Below, piece after piece: positions 34,194-43,160 of a DNA stretch of 64,000 bases. Positions within the stretch are counted from its first letter, which is position 1; each line of letters begins with the position of its first letter. The DNA comes from Flammeovirgaceae bacterium (GTDB taxonomy: Bacteria; Bacteroidota; Bacteroidia; Cytophagales; Cyclobacteriaceae). Below the pieces are notes generated by a model that did not search any database, was not told the DNA's origin, and saw only the letters and a list, made by a program, of their open reading frames with translations. The stretch is taken from NCBI GenBank assembly GCA_021300095.1, contig JAJTHV010000105.1, positions 1 to 64,000 of the forward strand, written 5' to 3'. Made by a program: the position numbers and the translations under genes.

Positions 34194-36227
34194 ATGAACG
34201 AAACGGAACAAGAAGAGCGAAATTATTTAGAAGAGATGAAAGATAAATTGCTCTTCGCCATCCAGCGCATGGAGGAGCGCGTAAAGCAGGTTTCAACGGA
34301 GCTGCGGCAGAGTAAAGAATATATGTACGAACATCAATCGGGAATGGATGATGCGGACCGAGTAGCTGCGGGGCAATCCATTCATCGCATGGCATCAACA
34401 GGCGAATCAGCTGTCGGGTGGAAAAAGAAGTTAATTAAGTTGGGCACTTCTCCTTACTTCGGTCGGATTGATTTCAAAACGAATAGTCAACCGCAACCTA
34501 TTTACATTGGCATGTACACGTACACCGATGAAAATGAAAAAGCGAATTTGATTTACGATTGGCGTGCTCCCATTTCATCTATGTTTTATGATTTTGAATT
34601 GGGCGATGCCTCGTACACCACACCTTCCGGAAAGATCAACGGCACGATCACGCGCAAGCGGCAATATAAAATCCGCGAAGGCCGCATGGAGTTCATGATT
34701 GAAAATGATGTACACATTCATGACGACTTGCTGCAAAAGGAACTGAGCAAATCAAGTGACGACAAAATGAAGAACATTGTTGCCACTATTCAACGCGATC
34801 AGAATGCCGTGATCCGAAACGAGACGGCTTCGGTCATGATCATTCAAGGAGTAGCCGGCTCCGGAAAAACATCCATAGCGTTGCATCGCATCGCGTTTTT
34901 GTTGTATCGCTTTCGCGAGGATATTGCCGCCAAGGATGTGTTGATCATTTCACCTAACAAAGTTTTTGCCGACTACATTTCAAACGTATTGCCCGAGTTA
35001 GGTGAAGATTGGATTCCGGAGATGGGCATGGAAGATTTAGCCAATGAAGTGCTGGAAGAGAAATTTCGATTTCAAACATTCTTTCAGCAAGTGGCTTTGC
35101 TGCTGGAGAAGCACCCGCCTGCTTTTGTAGAGCGCATTCAATTCAAATCTACGTTTGAGTTTTTGAGTAAGCTCAATCAATACATGGTGCACTTGGAAAA
35201 TAATTTTTTCACGTTCACCGAATTGAAAATTGGTAAAGTAGTAGTGCCATTTCCATTTATATTAGAACGATTCAAATCGTATCACCGCATACCGCTTTTG
35301 AAACGCGCACCCGAGGTGGTAAAAGACATTCAGCAATTTGTGCGAAACGAATTGCAACGCAAATTGACAGGCCACGAAAAAAATCAGATCTGGCAAGCCG
35401 TGCCGCGCCTGGTACGCACGAGCAACATCCTTGATTTGTACAAAGAGTTTTACACCTGGATCGGTAAGCCGGAATATTTAGAAATGACAGGGGATACGTT
35501 GGAGTATGCAGACGTGTTTCCGTTGATCTATTGTAAAATTCGATTGGAAGGAGCCATCAACTTTGACCATGTGAAACATTTGCTGGTCGATGAAATGCAG
35601 GATTATACTCCTGTGCAGTATGCAGTGTTGTCGCGATTGTTTCGCTGCAAAAAAACCATTCTTGGCGATGTCAATCAGATGATCAATCCGTACAGCGCTT
35701 CTTCATCCGAACTAATTGAACGCGTATTTCCGCAAGGTGATATGGTTCGCTTGGTTCGTAGCTATCGATCTACCTATGAGATCAGCCAGTTTGCGCAGCG
35801 AATTGCGTACAATCCCGAGTTGATTCCATTAGAGCGACATGGTGAAGAGCCGAATGTTAAAGAGTTTCAATCTAATCCGGAAGAAGTAGAAGAGATCAAA
35901 AACATGGTTCGTGAATTTGCTTCATCGCGTCATAAAACGTTGGGCATCATTTGCAAAACACAAGATCAGGCAGCATTTGTATATGAGTCTATTCGCGCAA
36001 GTGGTGTTTCGTTACTCACTCCAGAGAGTACTTCTTTCAAAGAAGGAGTGATTGTTACCACCGCTTACTTGGCCAAAGGATTGGAATTTGATGAAGTGAT
36101 TATTCCATTTGCCTCTGCACGCAACTACCATACCGATGTAGACAAACGAATGTTGTACATAGCATGTACACGAGCCATGCATCGGCTTACCGTTACATAT
36201 GCACGCGAGAAGACAGTGTTTATATAA
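34194..36227 (+). CDS. HelD/HelR-like UvrD-family helicase
   Basis: The 677-residue protein matches HelD-type proteins: an N-terminal antiparallel coiled coil (RNYLEEMKDKLLFAIQRMEE), then a UvrD-like ATPase with Walker A IQGVAGSGKTSIALHRIAF (about 217-235), helicase motif II LLVDEMQDYTPVQY, and motif V/VI TTAYLAKGLEFDEV and LYIACTRAMHRL. HelD in Gram-positives enters RNA polymerase and recycles stalled complexes. The same arrangement in Bacteroidota is less studied. It is a single-gene unit converging with the unknown paralogue pair at 36255-36973. Confidence 0.85.
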   Translation: MNETEQEERNYLEEMKDKLLFAIQRMEERVKQVSTELRQSKEYMYEHQSGMDDADRVAAGQSIHRMASTGESAVGWKKKLIKLGTSPYFGRIDFKTNSQPQPIYIGMYTYTDENEKANLIYDWRAPISSMFYDFELGDASYTTPSGKINGTITRKRQYKIREGRMEFMIENDVHIHDDLLQKELSKSSDDKMKNIVATIQRDQNAVIRNETASVMIIQGVAGSGKTSIALHRIAFLLYRFREDIAAKDVLIISPNKVFADYISNVLPELGEDWIPEMGMEDLANEVLEEKFRFQTFFQQVALLLEKHPPAFVERIQFKSTFEFLSKLNQYMVHLENNFFTFTELKIGKVVVPFPFILERFKSYHRIPLLKRAPEVVKDIQQFVRNELQRKLTGHEKNQIWQAVPRLVRTSNILDLYKEFYTWIGKPEYLEMTGDTLEYADVFPLIYCKIRLEGAINFDHVKHLLVDEMQDYTPVQYAVLSRLFRCKKTILGDVNQMINPYSASSSELIERVFPQGDMVRLVRSYRSTYEISQFAQRIAYNPELIPLERHGEEPNVKEFQSNPEEVEEIKNMVREFASSRHKTLGIICKTQDQAAFVYESIRASGVSLLTPESTSFKEGVIVTTAYLAKGLEFDEVIIPFASARNYHTDVDKRMLYIACTRAMHRLTVTYAREKTVFI

Positions 36228-36254
36228 GATTGATTTTTGGAATATTCGCTCACC

Positions 36255-36623
36255 TCACGAAAACATTTTTTTCTTAGCTACCACGATTTCTCCTACGCAG
36301 GCATCGATTTCTACATAAAAGGGTTCGTTGGTCAGATGTATCACCGCACGGTTCATCACCTGCTTTTCGATAGATTGATAGTATTCCATGCTGACGTTTG
36401 ATTTTTTTAAAGCAATCAATTTGTCTTTAATCAAATCCATCATTTGCTTGTCGGGCTTTGTTTGAAACTTGTAATCCAAGTAAGTGATTAAGTCGCCCAG
36501 CAGGCGATTGATGATCAACTCGCGGTGTTGTTTTAAAATATCTTTTAGCTGTACGATCAACACTTCTTCGTTGGTGTCAATAAGCGATTTTGTTCCCAGC
36601 AGTGCTGACTTTATGGTCTTCAT
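36255..36623 (-). CDS. Unknown helical protein, paralogue B of a tandem pair
   Basis: The 122-residue protein is a homologue of the gene just upstream: both have MK-I-S-L-G at the start, then QxKxxLxxHRxxLINxLLxD, an IKxKLxxL segment and the end LxNExFxxEID. The whole chain is predicted to be alpha-helical, without signal peptide or transmembrane helices, so it is cytosolic. Its start codon overlaps the stop of the upstream paralogue by one base (TAATG). No known family or DNA-binding motif is recognised. Confidence 0.7.
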   Translation of the reverse strand: MKTIKSALLGTKSLIDTNEEVLIVQLKDILKQHRELIINRLLGDLITYLDYKFQTKPDKQMMDLIKDKLIALKKSNVSMEYYQSIEKQVMNRAVIHLTNEPFYVEIDACVGEIVVAKKKMFS

Positions 36624-36973
36624 TAGTTCGTTTGTTTTTGAAGGAGTAATTGATCCACCTCTTTAAAGAAGGCTTCGTTGTTTAGTTTGATAATTGACCT
36701 GCGCTGAATTTCGTGTACAATGGAAGCATAGTTGGTTAAATCGATGTCGCGCGATTGCAGGTAGGTCAATTTATTTTTAATGATTTCTACTTCTTCGGGC
36801 GTGGCGAAAGCGTGGTATTTCTGCCCGATAAAATAGGGGATGTCTTTTAATAAAGTATTGATCAGCTTGGTACGGTGGCGATTGAGCACTTCTTTCACTT
36901 GAAATAGTCGCACGCTCTTGTCTTTGGCAGTAATGGGGCAGCGGCCAATCAGATTGGATTCGATCATCTTCAT
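36623..36973 (-). CDS. Unknown helical protein, paralogue A of a tandem pair
   Basis: The 116-residue protein starts MKMIESNLIGRCPITAKDKS and shares the pattern HRTKLINTLLKD, EEVEIIKNKLTYLQ and LNNEAFFKEVDQ with the downstream gene. Identity is modest, so the duplication is old or the two have diverged for different jobs. All helical, no leader. The gene stands behind a clear promoter with twin repeats (see the next entries), which suggests a tightly controlled operon of these two genes. Function is unknown. Confidence 0.75.
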   Translation of the reverse strand: MKMIESNLIGRCPITAKDKSVRLFQVKEVLNRHRTKLINTLLKDIPYFIGQKYHAFATPEEVEIIKNKLTYLQSRDIDLTNYASIVHEIQRRSIIKLNNEAFFKEVDQLLLQKQTN

Positions 36974-36994
36974 ATGCGCTTATGTTTACACAGG

Positions 36995-37026
36995 CAAACA
37001 TATGAAAACTAAAATATTTAGCAAAA
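36995..37026 (-). promoter_or_regulatory. Bacteroidota-type promoter of the paralogue pair
   Basis: On the minus strand, TTTTG at 37022-37026 and TATGTTTG at 36995-37002 are separated by exactly 19 bases, matching the consensus TTG-N19-TAnnTTTG of the Bacteroidota sigma factor. Transcription should begin about 10-20 bases before the ATG at 36973. A 7-base inverted repeat, TATGTTT / AAACATA (36981-36987 and 36996-37002), surrounds the start point. Confidence 0.75.
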
Positions 37027-37045
37027 CAATACTAAAATATTTAGC
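37008..37045 (-). promoter_or_regulatory. Twin operator-like direct repeats
   Basis: The 15-mer ACTAAAATATTTAGC (plus strand) occurs exactly at 37008-37022 and 37031-37045, a 23-base period, which places the copies on nearly the same helix face. One copy fills the spacer between the -33 and -7 boxes and the other lies just upstream of -33. Each copy is a near-palindrome (CTAAA...TTTAG). This placement is what a repressor site would show. The regulator is unknown. Confidence 0.7.
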
Positions 37046-37087
37046 TTAATGTGTTGAATTTAGGGGAATTTGGCAGATTCTGGATTG

Positions 37088-37744
37088 TTATTTTTTCCAC
37101 CAATCATCGTTTTCATCCTCTTCGTCTTTGCCAAAGCCGTAATCGAAGGGGTTTCCGTTTTCGTCATCGTAGTTCTCATCCAGGTGGTAGGGGTAATATT
37201 TCATCCAATCATCGCCATACTTTCTTCGGATATGTTGCACCTCAATTTCCAATGCACGCGCCCGTTCCTCTTCAGGCGTGAGTTTTTCATCGATGCGATC
37301 GGCCATCAAATCTTTGAAGAAGGCACACTGACAATAATCACCCAGCGCGCAGGTGGTAGGCGGGGTGCCTGGCTTGCACATGTCAAAAAAGCCCATGTGC
37401 CATTGCTTGACTGTTACTACCTGATCTATATTTTGACGGATGGTTTCGTATTGAAATAATTCGGGCACTTCTGTCTGCAATACAAAATGACAATTGTAAG
37501 CCGACAGCATGCGGTTGAGCGCTTCCAGCAGTTGTTGAATTTGTTTTTCATTCAGCATCGATGCGGGAGGAAGCATTTCAGAGCGAATGCCCGTCCACTC
37601 GCTCAGCACTCGCCTGGGTGCATTTTCTTCTTCGGCATCAGCGCTAATCCAGTCTTCGAGCGAGAGCTCGCGACTGGGTAAATTCTCCATTACCTCAGTG
37701 GCCTCTTGAATATCGGCTAGTAATTGTTGAATGTATTTTTGCAT
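37088..37744 (-). CDS. Conserved hypothetical protein with Cys-rich segment
   Basis: The 218-residue protein has a helical N-terminal half and a central cysteine cluster, DMCKPGTPPTTCALGDYCQC, which could bind a metal ion or a cluster, then an acidic C-terminus ending FGKDEEDENDDWWKK. No leader is seen. I do not recognise the family. The gene lies just upstream of the twin-repeat promoter on the opposite side, head to tail with the paralogue pair. Confidence 0.6.
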   Translation of the reverse strand: MQKYIQQLLADIQEATEVMENLPSRELSLEDWISADAEEENAPRRVLSEWTGIRSEMLPPASMLNEKQIQQLLEALNRMLSAYNCHFVLQTEVPELFQYETIRQNIDQVVTVKQWHMGFFDMCKPGTPPTTCALGDYCQCAFFKDLMADRIDEKLTPEEERARALEIEVQHIRRKYGDDWMKYYPYHLDENYDDENGNPFDYGFGKDEEDENDDWWKK

Positions 37745-37768
37745 ACGCGATCACGCGCTGTTGAATCA

Positions 37769-38551
37769 TCAATACAAGCGCTTGGCTTTATCCGGTTGTT
37801 TCAAGTTTATCCAAAAGATGTGTAGCGGTTCTTTTTTATCAATCTTACCGTTTTGATTCGTATCGAGCCGGGCGTAAATGTACATGACATCGTTTTGCGA
37901 ATCGTATTGCGAGCGCTCTACGGAATAGTTGGGAGGTACTAATTGAATGCGCTCCTGACCTGACACGTTGAAGGAATAAAACCGTCTTAGATCCAAGCGG
38001 TTGATGAGTGTATCCCGATTGGTATCTTCATCATATACAGAAACCATATAATTATTTCGGTTGATTGGTTTTTTATCAATTGAGTCTTGCTCAAACGAAG
38101 GGTAGTAGAGCGATTTAATCAGCACCGGTTTATCAAACAATGAGTTTAGTTTTTCGGTAGTTAAATCATAATGCGCAATGGCCAACAGGTTATATCCAAA
38201 GAGTAAATCGAAGCCGGGCATGAAATGTGTAACTCGGTCGCTTCCGTAGTAATCATCATCATATCTTTTTTTGTAATACGAACTACCATTGTCTTCTTCC
38301 GTACGCACTTTGTAAACTGTCACCAATCGGTGTTGTTTTAGTCCTGTGAGGACTACAGAGTTTGGATCGGTAGTAATCTGACTGAATGAGAGGTTTCCTT
38401 GAATGCCGTTTACTTTAGCCGTGTCCGTTTGATTTAATGGTGAGTCAGAGTTAGTAATTCGCAATTGCTCTTCGTTGGTTGTTTTAGGATCTGATCCGCA
38501 GGAAAAGAGGAGGAAGGATAGACAAATTGGTAGTAGTAATATTGTTTTCAT
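37769..38551 (-). CDS. Lipoprotein with EF-hand-like calcium loop
   Basis: The 260-residue lipoprotein has the leader ILLLPICLSFLLFSC (lipobox LFSC). The mature domain is beta-rich and contains DTNQNGKIDKKE near the C-terminus, an EF-hand-type calcium loop, plus a related DEDTNRDTLINRLD segment near 180. It is likely anchored in the outer membrane and may bind calcium. No family name is known to me. It starts 76 bases after the stop of the VWA gene on the same strand. Confidence 0.65.
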   Translation of the reverse strand: MKTILLLPICLSFLLFSCGSDPKTTNEEQLRITNSDSPLNQTDTAKVNGIQGNLSFSQITTDPNSVVLTGLKQHRLVTVYKVRTEEDNGSSYYKKRYDDDYYGSDRVTHFMPGFDLLFGYNLLAIAHYDLTTEKLNSLFDKPVLIKSLYYPSFEQDSIDKKPINRNNYMVSVYDEDTNRDTLINRLDLRRFYSFNVSGQERIQLVPPNYSVERSQYDSQNDVMYIYARLDTNQNGKIDKKEPLHIFWINLKQPDKAKRLY

Positions 38552-38627
38552 TTAAGATAGAGTTAATCTTAGTTAAGAATAATTCAATTGAAAAGATACT
38601 TAAATAGTAGATGCATGAATCACTATT

Positions 38628-40862
38628 CTAAAATATTTCCTGAAGTATTTCTGCGATTGCAACAGCATCTTTAGCCCAATAATATTTTCCTCCGGTTGCT
38701 AATGATATTTTCTTAAAGTCTTCGTCCGAGAATGAATTGTCAACAAATCGCGGCTTTCCAAAGAGGTCTTTACCAAATTTCACCAAACCCTTACTTCCAA
38801 CACCAATAGCGTAGATTGCCACATTTTTTTTCTTTGCCAATTCGCTGGCAAGGGCAGGTGATAACAAGCCCGCTGTATTATCGCCATCACCAATTATTAC
38901 AATTTTTTTCTTTTCATTTGGATCAGCATTCATGGATTTTAAGGCAACACGTATAGCTTCACCAATAGCAGTACCGCTTTCTACGGATTGATAAGTAAAG
39001 GATTCAACCCGCTGTTTTGAGTAGCAGGCTCCATCGACATTAACCCATTTAGTATTCCCTCCGAAAGCGATTAATCCAATATTACAATTGGTGTGCTTTT
39101 CAAAAAAATTGGCAACCCCTATTTTAACAGCCCCGAGCCGACTGGGTGTGTAATCTTCAATGAGCATGGATTGAGATACATCAAATGCGATAACACCACT
39201 ATATGTTGGACTCGCCAATTTTTTTATCTTCTTTTTTACTATGAGATTAGATGGAACCACCTCGATTTTGGATTTTCCTTGAACGATCTCTACTCTTTTT
39301 ATTTTACTGTTGAGGTATTGATAATTAAATAGTTTCCCAATGTCATATACACCTGGCTGATCAAACGTAATTGAATAGGTGTATTTTTTTTGTGCATAAT
39401 AAGTTTCATTTATGATTGTATCTAGGTGTAATTCATTCAAAAGATTTGAATGGATGCCGTTTTTACTGATTTCAATTGATGGTAAAGGATAGATTAATCC
39501 ACGGCTTGATAGTGTGAACGAATAAACGATTGAGTCGCCTGCTGAAATTGAAGTAGCTGACGCTGTATCTTTTACTATCCATTCTCCTACAGGATAATAG
39601 AAATCTAAATTGTAGATTTTACTTTTTTCAGGTATTGGATCTACTACTATTTGAGTTCGTTTTGTTTGGTAGGTAATCAATTTATCAATTGAATCGAGAT
39701 GGGTAAGCGACATTCTAGCTATTTTTAATGACATAGGTTCAAAGGTCAAAGTCTCTGCCTTTGTTGGACAATAGGCAGCGCTAAAGAGTTTATATGCATA
39801 GTAGGTTTGATCCTTAAACTTTTTTTCTTCACTCTTGATTTCAGAAACCAAACTATTTTTAAGCCAACAATCATCTTTTTTTAGATTTGTTTTTTCCCAC
39901 AAACGAATTTGATCTCCCAGCTCTGTAAACTGTAACCTAATTTTGTTTAGTTGATGTACATAAAAAAGTATGCTAATCGTAACGCATTCGCCAATCACTA
40001 TTCGATCTTTCGATTTGCTGATATGAAGATATGACATCGGATAACCTTGTAGCGCCAGACTATCTCTTTTTTTCTGTCCTAGTCGTTCAGAATTAGTTGT
40101 TCTTAATCGCGAAATAATCGGTATCCAAATATTTTTGATTTCTACTTTCCTTACGCTATCGGCACGATCAATTAAAGCTTGCCAATTACCTGATTCACTG
40201 ACCAAATAATCAGCATGCGGCTTGAGTTCCGGTGTTATAAAAATAGCAGAGTGCCGAACGTACCCCTCTTTGTCTTTAGTTTTAATGCGGTATTGCCAAG
40301 GCGCCCAACCAATCACCGTTACTGAATCACCTGCTTGTATACGCCCAATTCTATTTTCAATTTTTGTATCGGCAAATAAACTCCAACCCGCATCTTTGTC
40401 AGAAGATGAATTCACAATTGTGGTTATTGGTTCCAATGACTTGTAGTTTAATGGCTTGCTGACATTTGGGTCTAATTTGAATTGAATGGGAACTGTAAAC
40501 AGCTGCCTCATTGGTTTACCTCCTTTTTGGGCTGGAAGCCAGTTAGCTTTGTTTAACTTAAGAACCCTCATCACTTCTTCATCGCAGTCTTTAGACAATC
40601 CTGAAACAATTCTTAATGAACTGGATTCAATAAATCCATCTGCCCCAACTACAAAGGAAACAAAAAGCGTTCCCTCAATATTATTCTGCCTTGCAGATGT
40701 TGGGTAACCCAAATTTTCAAATAGATATTGATAGAATGCTACCATCCCGCCTGGATAGGAAGCTGATTCATCAGGCATCTGAAATTCATCATTACTTTGA
40801 GCGTAACAATTCGCGATAAGTAATTGTAGAAATAGAATAACGGGAATTAACAATGCCCTCAT
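38628..40862 (-). CDS. Secreted fusion protein: TonB_C, SH3-like, BatD-like and VWA domains
   Basis: The 744-residue protein has a signal peptide (LIPVILFLQLLIANCYAQ), a TonB C-terminal-like domain at about 25-130 (GTLFVSFVVGADGFIES, NKANWLPAQKGGKPMRQLF), an SH3-like segment near 160-200 (IGRIQAGDSVTVIGWAPWQY), a beta-sandwich middle that recalls BatD, and a C-terminal von Willebrand A domain at about 560-735. The VWA keeps the MIDAS residues DVSQSM, an SGTAIG threonine and GDGDNTAG. BatA and BatD are normally separate proteins, so their combination with TonB_C is unusual. It probably acts in the envelope. Function is unknown. Confidence 0.75.
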   Translation of the reverse strand: MRALLIPVILFLQLLIANCYAQSNDEFQMPDESASYPGGMVAFYQYLFENLGYPTSARQNNIEGTLFVSFVVGADGFIESSSLRIVSGLSKDCDEEVMRVLKLNKANWLPAQKGGKPMRQLFTVPIQFKLDPNVSKPLNYKSLEPITTIVNSSSDKDAGWSLFADTKIENRIGRIQAGDSVTVIGWAPWQYRIKTKDKEGYVRHSAIFITPELKPHADYLVSESGNWQALIDRADSVRKVEIKNIWIPIISRLRTTNSERLGQKKRDSLALQGYPMSYLHISKSKDRIVIGECVTISILFYVHQLNKIRLQFTELGDQIRLWEKTNLKKDDCWLKNSLVSEIKSEEKKFKDQTYYAYKLFSAAYCPTKAETLTFEPMSLKIARMSLTHLDSIDKLITYQTKRTQIVVDPIPEKSKIYNLDFYYPVGEWIVKDTASATSISAGDSIVYSFTLSSRGLIYPLPSIEISKNGIHSNLLNELHLDTIINETYYAQKKYTYSITFDQPGVYDIGKLFNYQYLNSKIKRVEIVQGKSKIEVVPSNLIVKKKIKKLASPTYSGVIAFDVSQSMLIEDYTPSRLGAVKIGVANFFEKHTNCNIGLIAFGGNTKWVNVDGACYSKQRVESFTYQSVESGTAIGEAIRVALKSMNADPNEKKKIVIIGDGDNTAGLLSPALASELAKKKNVAIYAIGVGSKGLVKFGKDLFGKPRFVDNSFSDEDFKKISLATGGKYYWAKDAVAIAEILQEIF

Positions 40863-40927
40863 GTGCTCATACTTAATTCTTGAAAATAGATATTCTATTG
40901 ATATATTCAGGAAGAAGATAAAACTTT

Positions 40928-42082
40928 TTACTTGATCGTTACCACCGTGCCGGGTCTTGGCATTACTTGATGCGCGGAATCGGGAGTGAAACTGCCTTTG
41001 TGAAGGCGCTTGCCAAGCCCCTTAAAGTTCGTCATTCGCACGAGGCGAGCTTTTTCAAAGGCCAATGACTCACCAAAAAAATCTTCCCAGTGAATCCACA
41101 CGACATTCGCTGCCTTGTCGGGATGATTCGGGAACAGATCGCGTAAGATGTTTACAGGATATTTTTTCTTTACATAATCTGAGGAAGCCGCACAAAGAAA
41201 AGCAACATCCACAGGCCGTTCGCGCAACACATCCAGCGGAGGCCGCCCCAATGGATAATGACTAGCCGATGTTTGAATGAACAACCGATAGTCGATGCGG
41301 TTATTGGTTTTAAAATCGATGAGATACGAATAGGTGCATCCTTCCTTCCATTGCCCGCGACTGGTAGTGTCGGTGGCGTGAACGAAATTCTGTTTAAAAT
41401 AATTTGCCTTCAGTTTTCCTTTCATCAAGTGAATCGGCAAACCAAAAATTTTATAATGAGGTGCATGATCGGAGCGGATGGGCAACACGGAAATAGACGT
41501 AGATGCGTTGATAAATGAAACGGGTGTAGGTTGTTCCGGATTGTATGTAATTTCTTTGGTGAGCGGATGGTATTGCTGCGGTGCGAGAAAGTTTTGCAGA
41601 ATCGAACCTCCGTTTTCATTCCCATAAATGGGTGTAGTGCTGGCGATTCTTTTTTTCTCCAATAGTAAAGGCAAGTCGCTTAGGTGGTCATAATGCGAGT
41701 GAGCGATCCACACACTTTTTGTGTCATTTAAATTGACACGCTGCTTGTGCAGTACATCTTCATATTTCTGAAATGCGATCGTATCTGAAAACAATTTGCT
41801 TTGGGTGAATCCGTGTGTGGAAAAGAAAGGATCGACAACAATGTTCTCTTGCCGATAACAAATAATCAGATGCCCGCAGCCCAGATACAAAACTCGGATA
41901 GAGTCGGGTGAATTTTGAATATGAAAAGTAAACTGATCAACTGCCGGAATGATGCTTCGCGGAAATCCTTTCTCCGGAATATTTTTAGCACAGGCTGTTG
42001 TCAACAGAATGATGGCGACTATGCCAAGCAGCTTATCTGATTGTTTGAGAGATTGATTTGCTATGTTGATGATGAATCCCAT
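40928..42082 (-). CDS. Metallo-beta-lactamase fold lipoprotein hydrolase
   Basis: The 384-residue protein has a lipoprotein leader (VAIILLTTAC) and a metallo-beta-lactamase fold of the UlaG/NAPE-PLD-like group. The zinc motif HxHxDH appears in WIAHSHYDHLSDLPLLL (near 126-142), with further histidines in LPIRSDHAPHYKIFG and SHYPLGRPP. It is anchored in the envelope. The start codon is adjacent to the stop of yedK, so the two genes are co-transcribed. The substrate, perhaps a lipid or a lactone, is not known. Confidence 0.82.
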   Translation of the reverse strand: MGFIINIANQSLKQSDKLLGIVAIILLTTACAKNIPEKGFPRSIIPAVDQFTFHIQNSPDSIRVLYLGCGHLIICYRQENIVVDPFFSTHGFTQSKLFSDTIAFQKYEDVLHKQRVNLNDTKSVWIAHSHYDHLSDLPLLLEKKRIASTTPIYGNENGGSILQNFLAPQQYHPLTKEITYNPEQPTPVSFINASTSISVLPIRSDHAPHYKIFGLPIHLMKGKLKANYFKQNFVHATDTTSRGQWKEGCTYSYLIDFKTNNRIDYRLFIQTSASHYPLGRPPLDVLRERPVDVAFLCAASSDYVKKKYPVNILRDLFPNHPDKAANVVWIHWEDFFGESLAFEKARLVRMTNFKGLGKRLHKGSFTPDSAHQVMPRPGTVVTIK

Positions 42083-42868
42083 TCAAAAAAGACTTCCCTG
42101 TTGTTCTTCCAACTCCTGATAGCGATGTGGCTGTTGCGCTTCCGGTCGATTGCCAACGGATTCTTTGCCGGTCAGGCGTTTTACTGTATACGATTCTAAC
42201 TCTTGATCATTGTACGGTTGAGCCAATTCCGCAATTAATTCCTGATCAGCTTTTTCGTGAATGGGTTTCAACCATTCTAATTCGAATTGCTTCGGTAAGA
42301 TCAATGGCATGCGTGGTCCTTCACTCGCTTTCGGATTGTTGTGTATGCGTGTCATCAAGGCATTGGCACGCGTGGTCACGATCGTATAGGTTTTGCGCAC
42401 CAGTCCGGAAGATTTATCCACCCACTCATCCCACAGTCCGGCCATGGCCATGGGCTCCTCATTTTTCAAACGGATGTGATATGGAAACGCTTTCCCGTTT
42501 TTGTGATGGTGTTCAAAAAAGCTGTCCACCATTACAATACATCTGCGCTCGCGGGCACTTTCGCGGAAAGCCGGTTTCTCAAACATGGTTTCGGCACGTG
42601 CATTGATCGTACTGTTGCTGATAGTGACAGCTTCCACAGGTGACTTAATCCAATTGGGGATAAGCCCCCACGAAAAAAAATGAATTTGCTTCGAGTCGGC
42701 AAGCAACACGGGCACCGAAGGATGATCGAAGCCCGAAGCCGAGTAGACCGGTGCTATGTTCAGAAGTTGTAATTGTTCGAGCAGCCACTTTACTTCTTCT
42801 TCGCCATGTCCATATCGTTTCGCCAGTTTTTCGGCACGTTTGGCGAGATATGCTTTATTGTAACACAT
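42083..42868 (-). CDS. yedK: SOS response-associated peptidase / abasic site processing protein (SRAP, YedK)
   Basis: The 261-residue protein begins MCYNKAYLAKRAEK, where Cys2 is the catalytic residue of SRAP/HMCES proteins. Asn, Glu and His positions that complete the active site occur in TISNSTINARAETM, VDSFFEHHHKNGKAF and RIHNNPKASEGPRMPLILP. It crosslinks to abasic sites in single-stranded DNA and protects them at stalled forks. Length (about 220-260) fits. It follows a 65-aa gene by 16 bases and precedes the MBL gene directly. Confidence 0.93.
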   Translation of the reverse strand: MCYNKAYLAKRAEKLAKRYGHGEEEVKWLLEQLQLLNIAPVYSASGFDHPSVPVLLADSKQIHFFSWGLIPNWIKSPVEAVTISNSTINARAETMFEKPAFRESARERRCIVMVDSFFEHHHKNGKAFPYHIRLKNEEPMAMAGLWDEWVDKSSGLVRKTYTIVTTRANALMTRIHNNPKASEGPRMPLILPKQFELEWLKPIHEKADQELIAELAQPYNDQELESYTVKRLTGKESVGNRPEAQQPHRYQELEEQQGSLF

Positions 42869-42884
42869 GGGGAGTACCTAGGGA

Positions 42885-43082
42885 TTATTTGAAGATGTTG
42901 CTTTCGGCTGCCATCTTTTTGTATTCGGGTAAAATTTTCTCGTACAGTGCTTCGTCTACTTTTTTCAAGGCGTTCATCAGCGAGCCAATGCCGGAGTCTT
43001 TCAGGCTTACGCGCTGGCTTTTGATGTCTTCCATTTTGGTGCGAATGGTTCTTTCCAACTTGATCAATTCTCGTTCGGTCAT
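42885..43082 (-). CDS. 65-aa helical protein upstream of yedK
   Basis: The protein starts MTERELIKLERTIRTKMEDI and is an almost continuous charged helix with a few hydrophobic residues, ending KKMAAESNIFK. It has no leader and should be cytosolic. It precedes yedK by 16 bases on the same strand, suggesting a shared transcript and a possible DNA-damage-related context. A longer overlapping frame on the same strand (42790-43185) does not look like a protein. Unknown function. Confidence 0.6.
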   Translation of the reverse strand: MTERELIKLERTIRTKMEDIKSQRVSLKDSGIGSLMNALKKVDEALYEKILPEYKKMAAESNIFK

Positions 43083-43160
43083 AAAAGTAGTCGTTGAGCT
43101 TGCAAGGTAAGAAAGGCTTTGTTAGGAAGTACTTTGAAAAGGGCTTTCCAAAAGAATATT

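Noticed and set aside
42127-42606. 159-codon plus-strand frame over yedK
   Set aside because: It is the shadow of the clear SRAP gene on the other strand.
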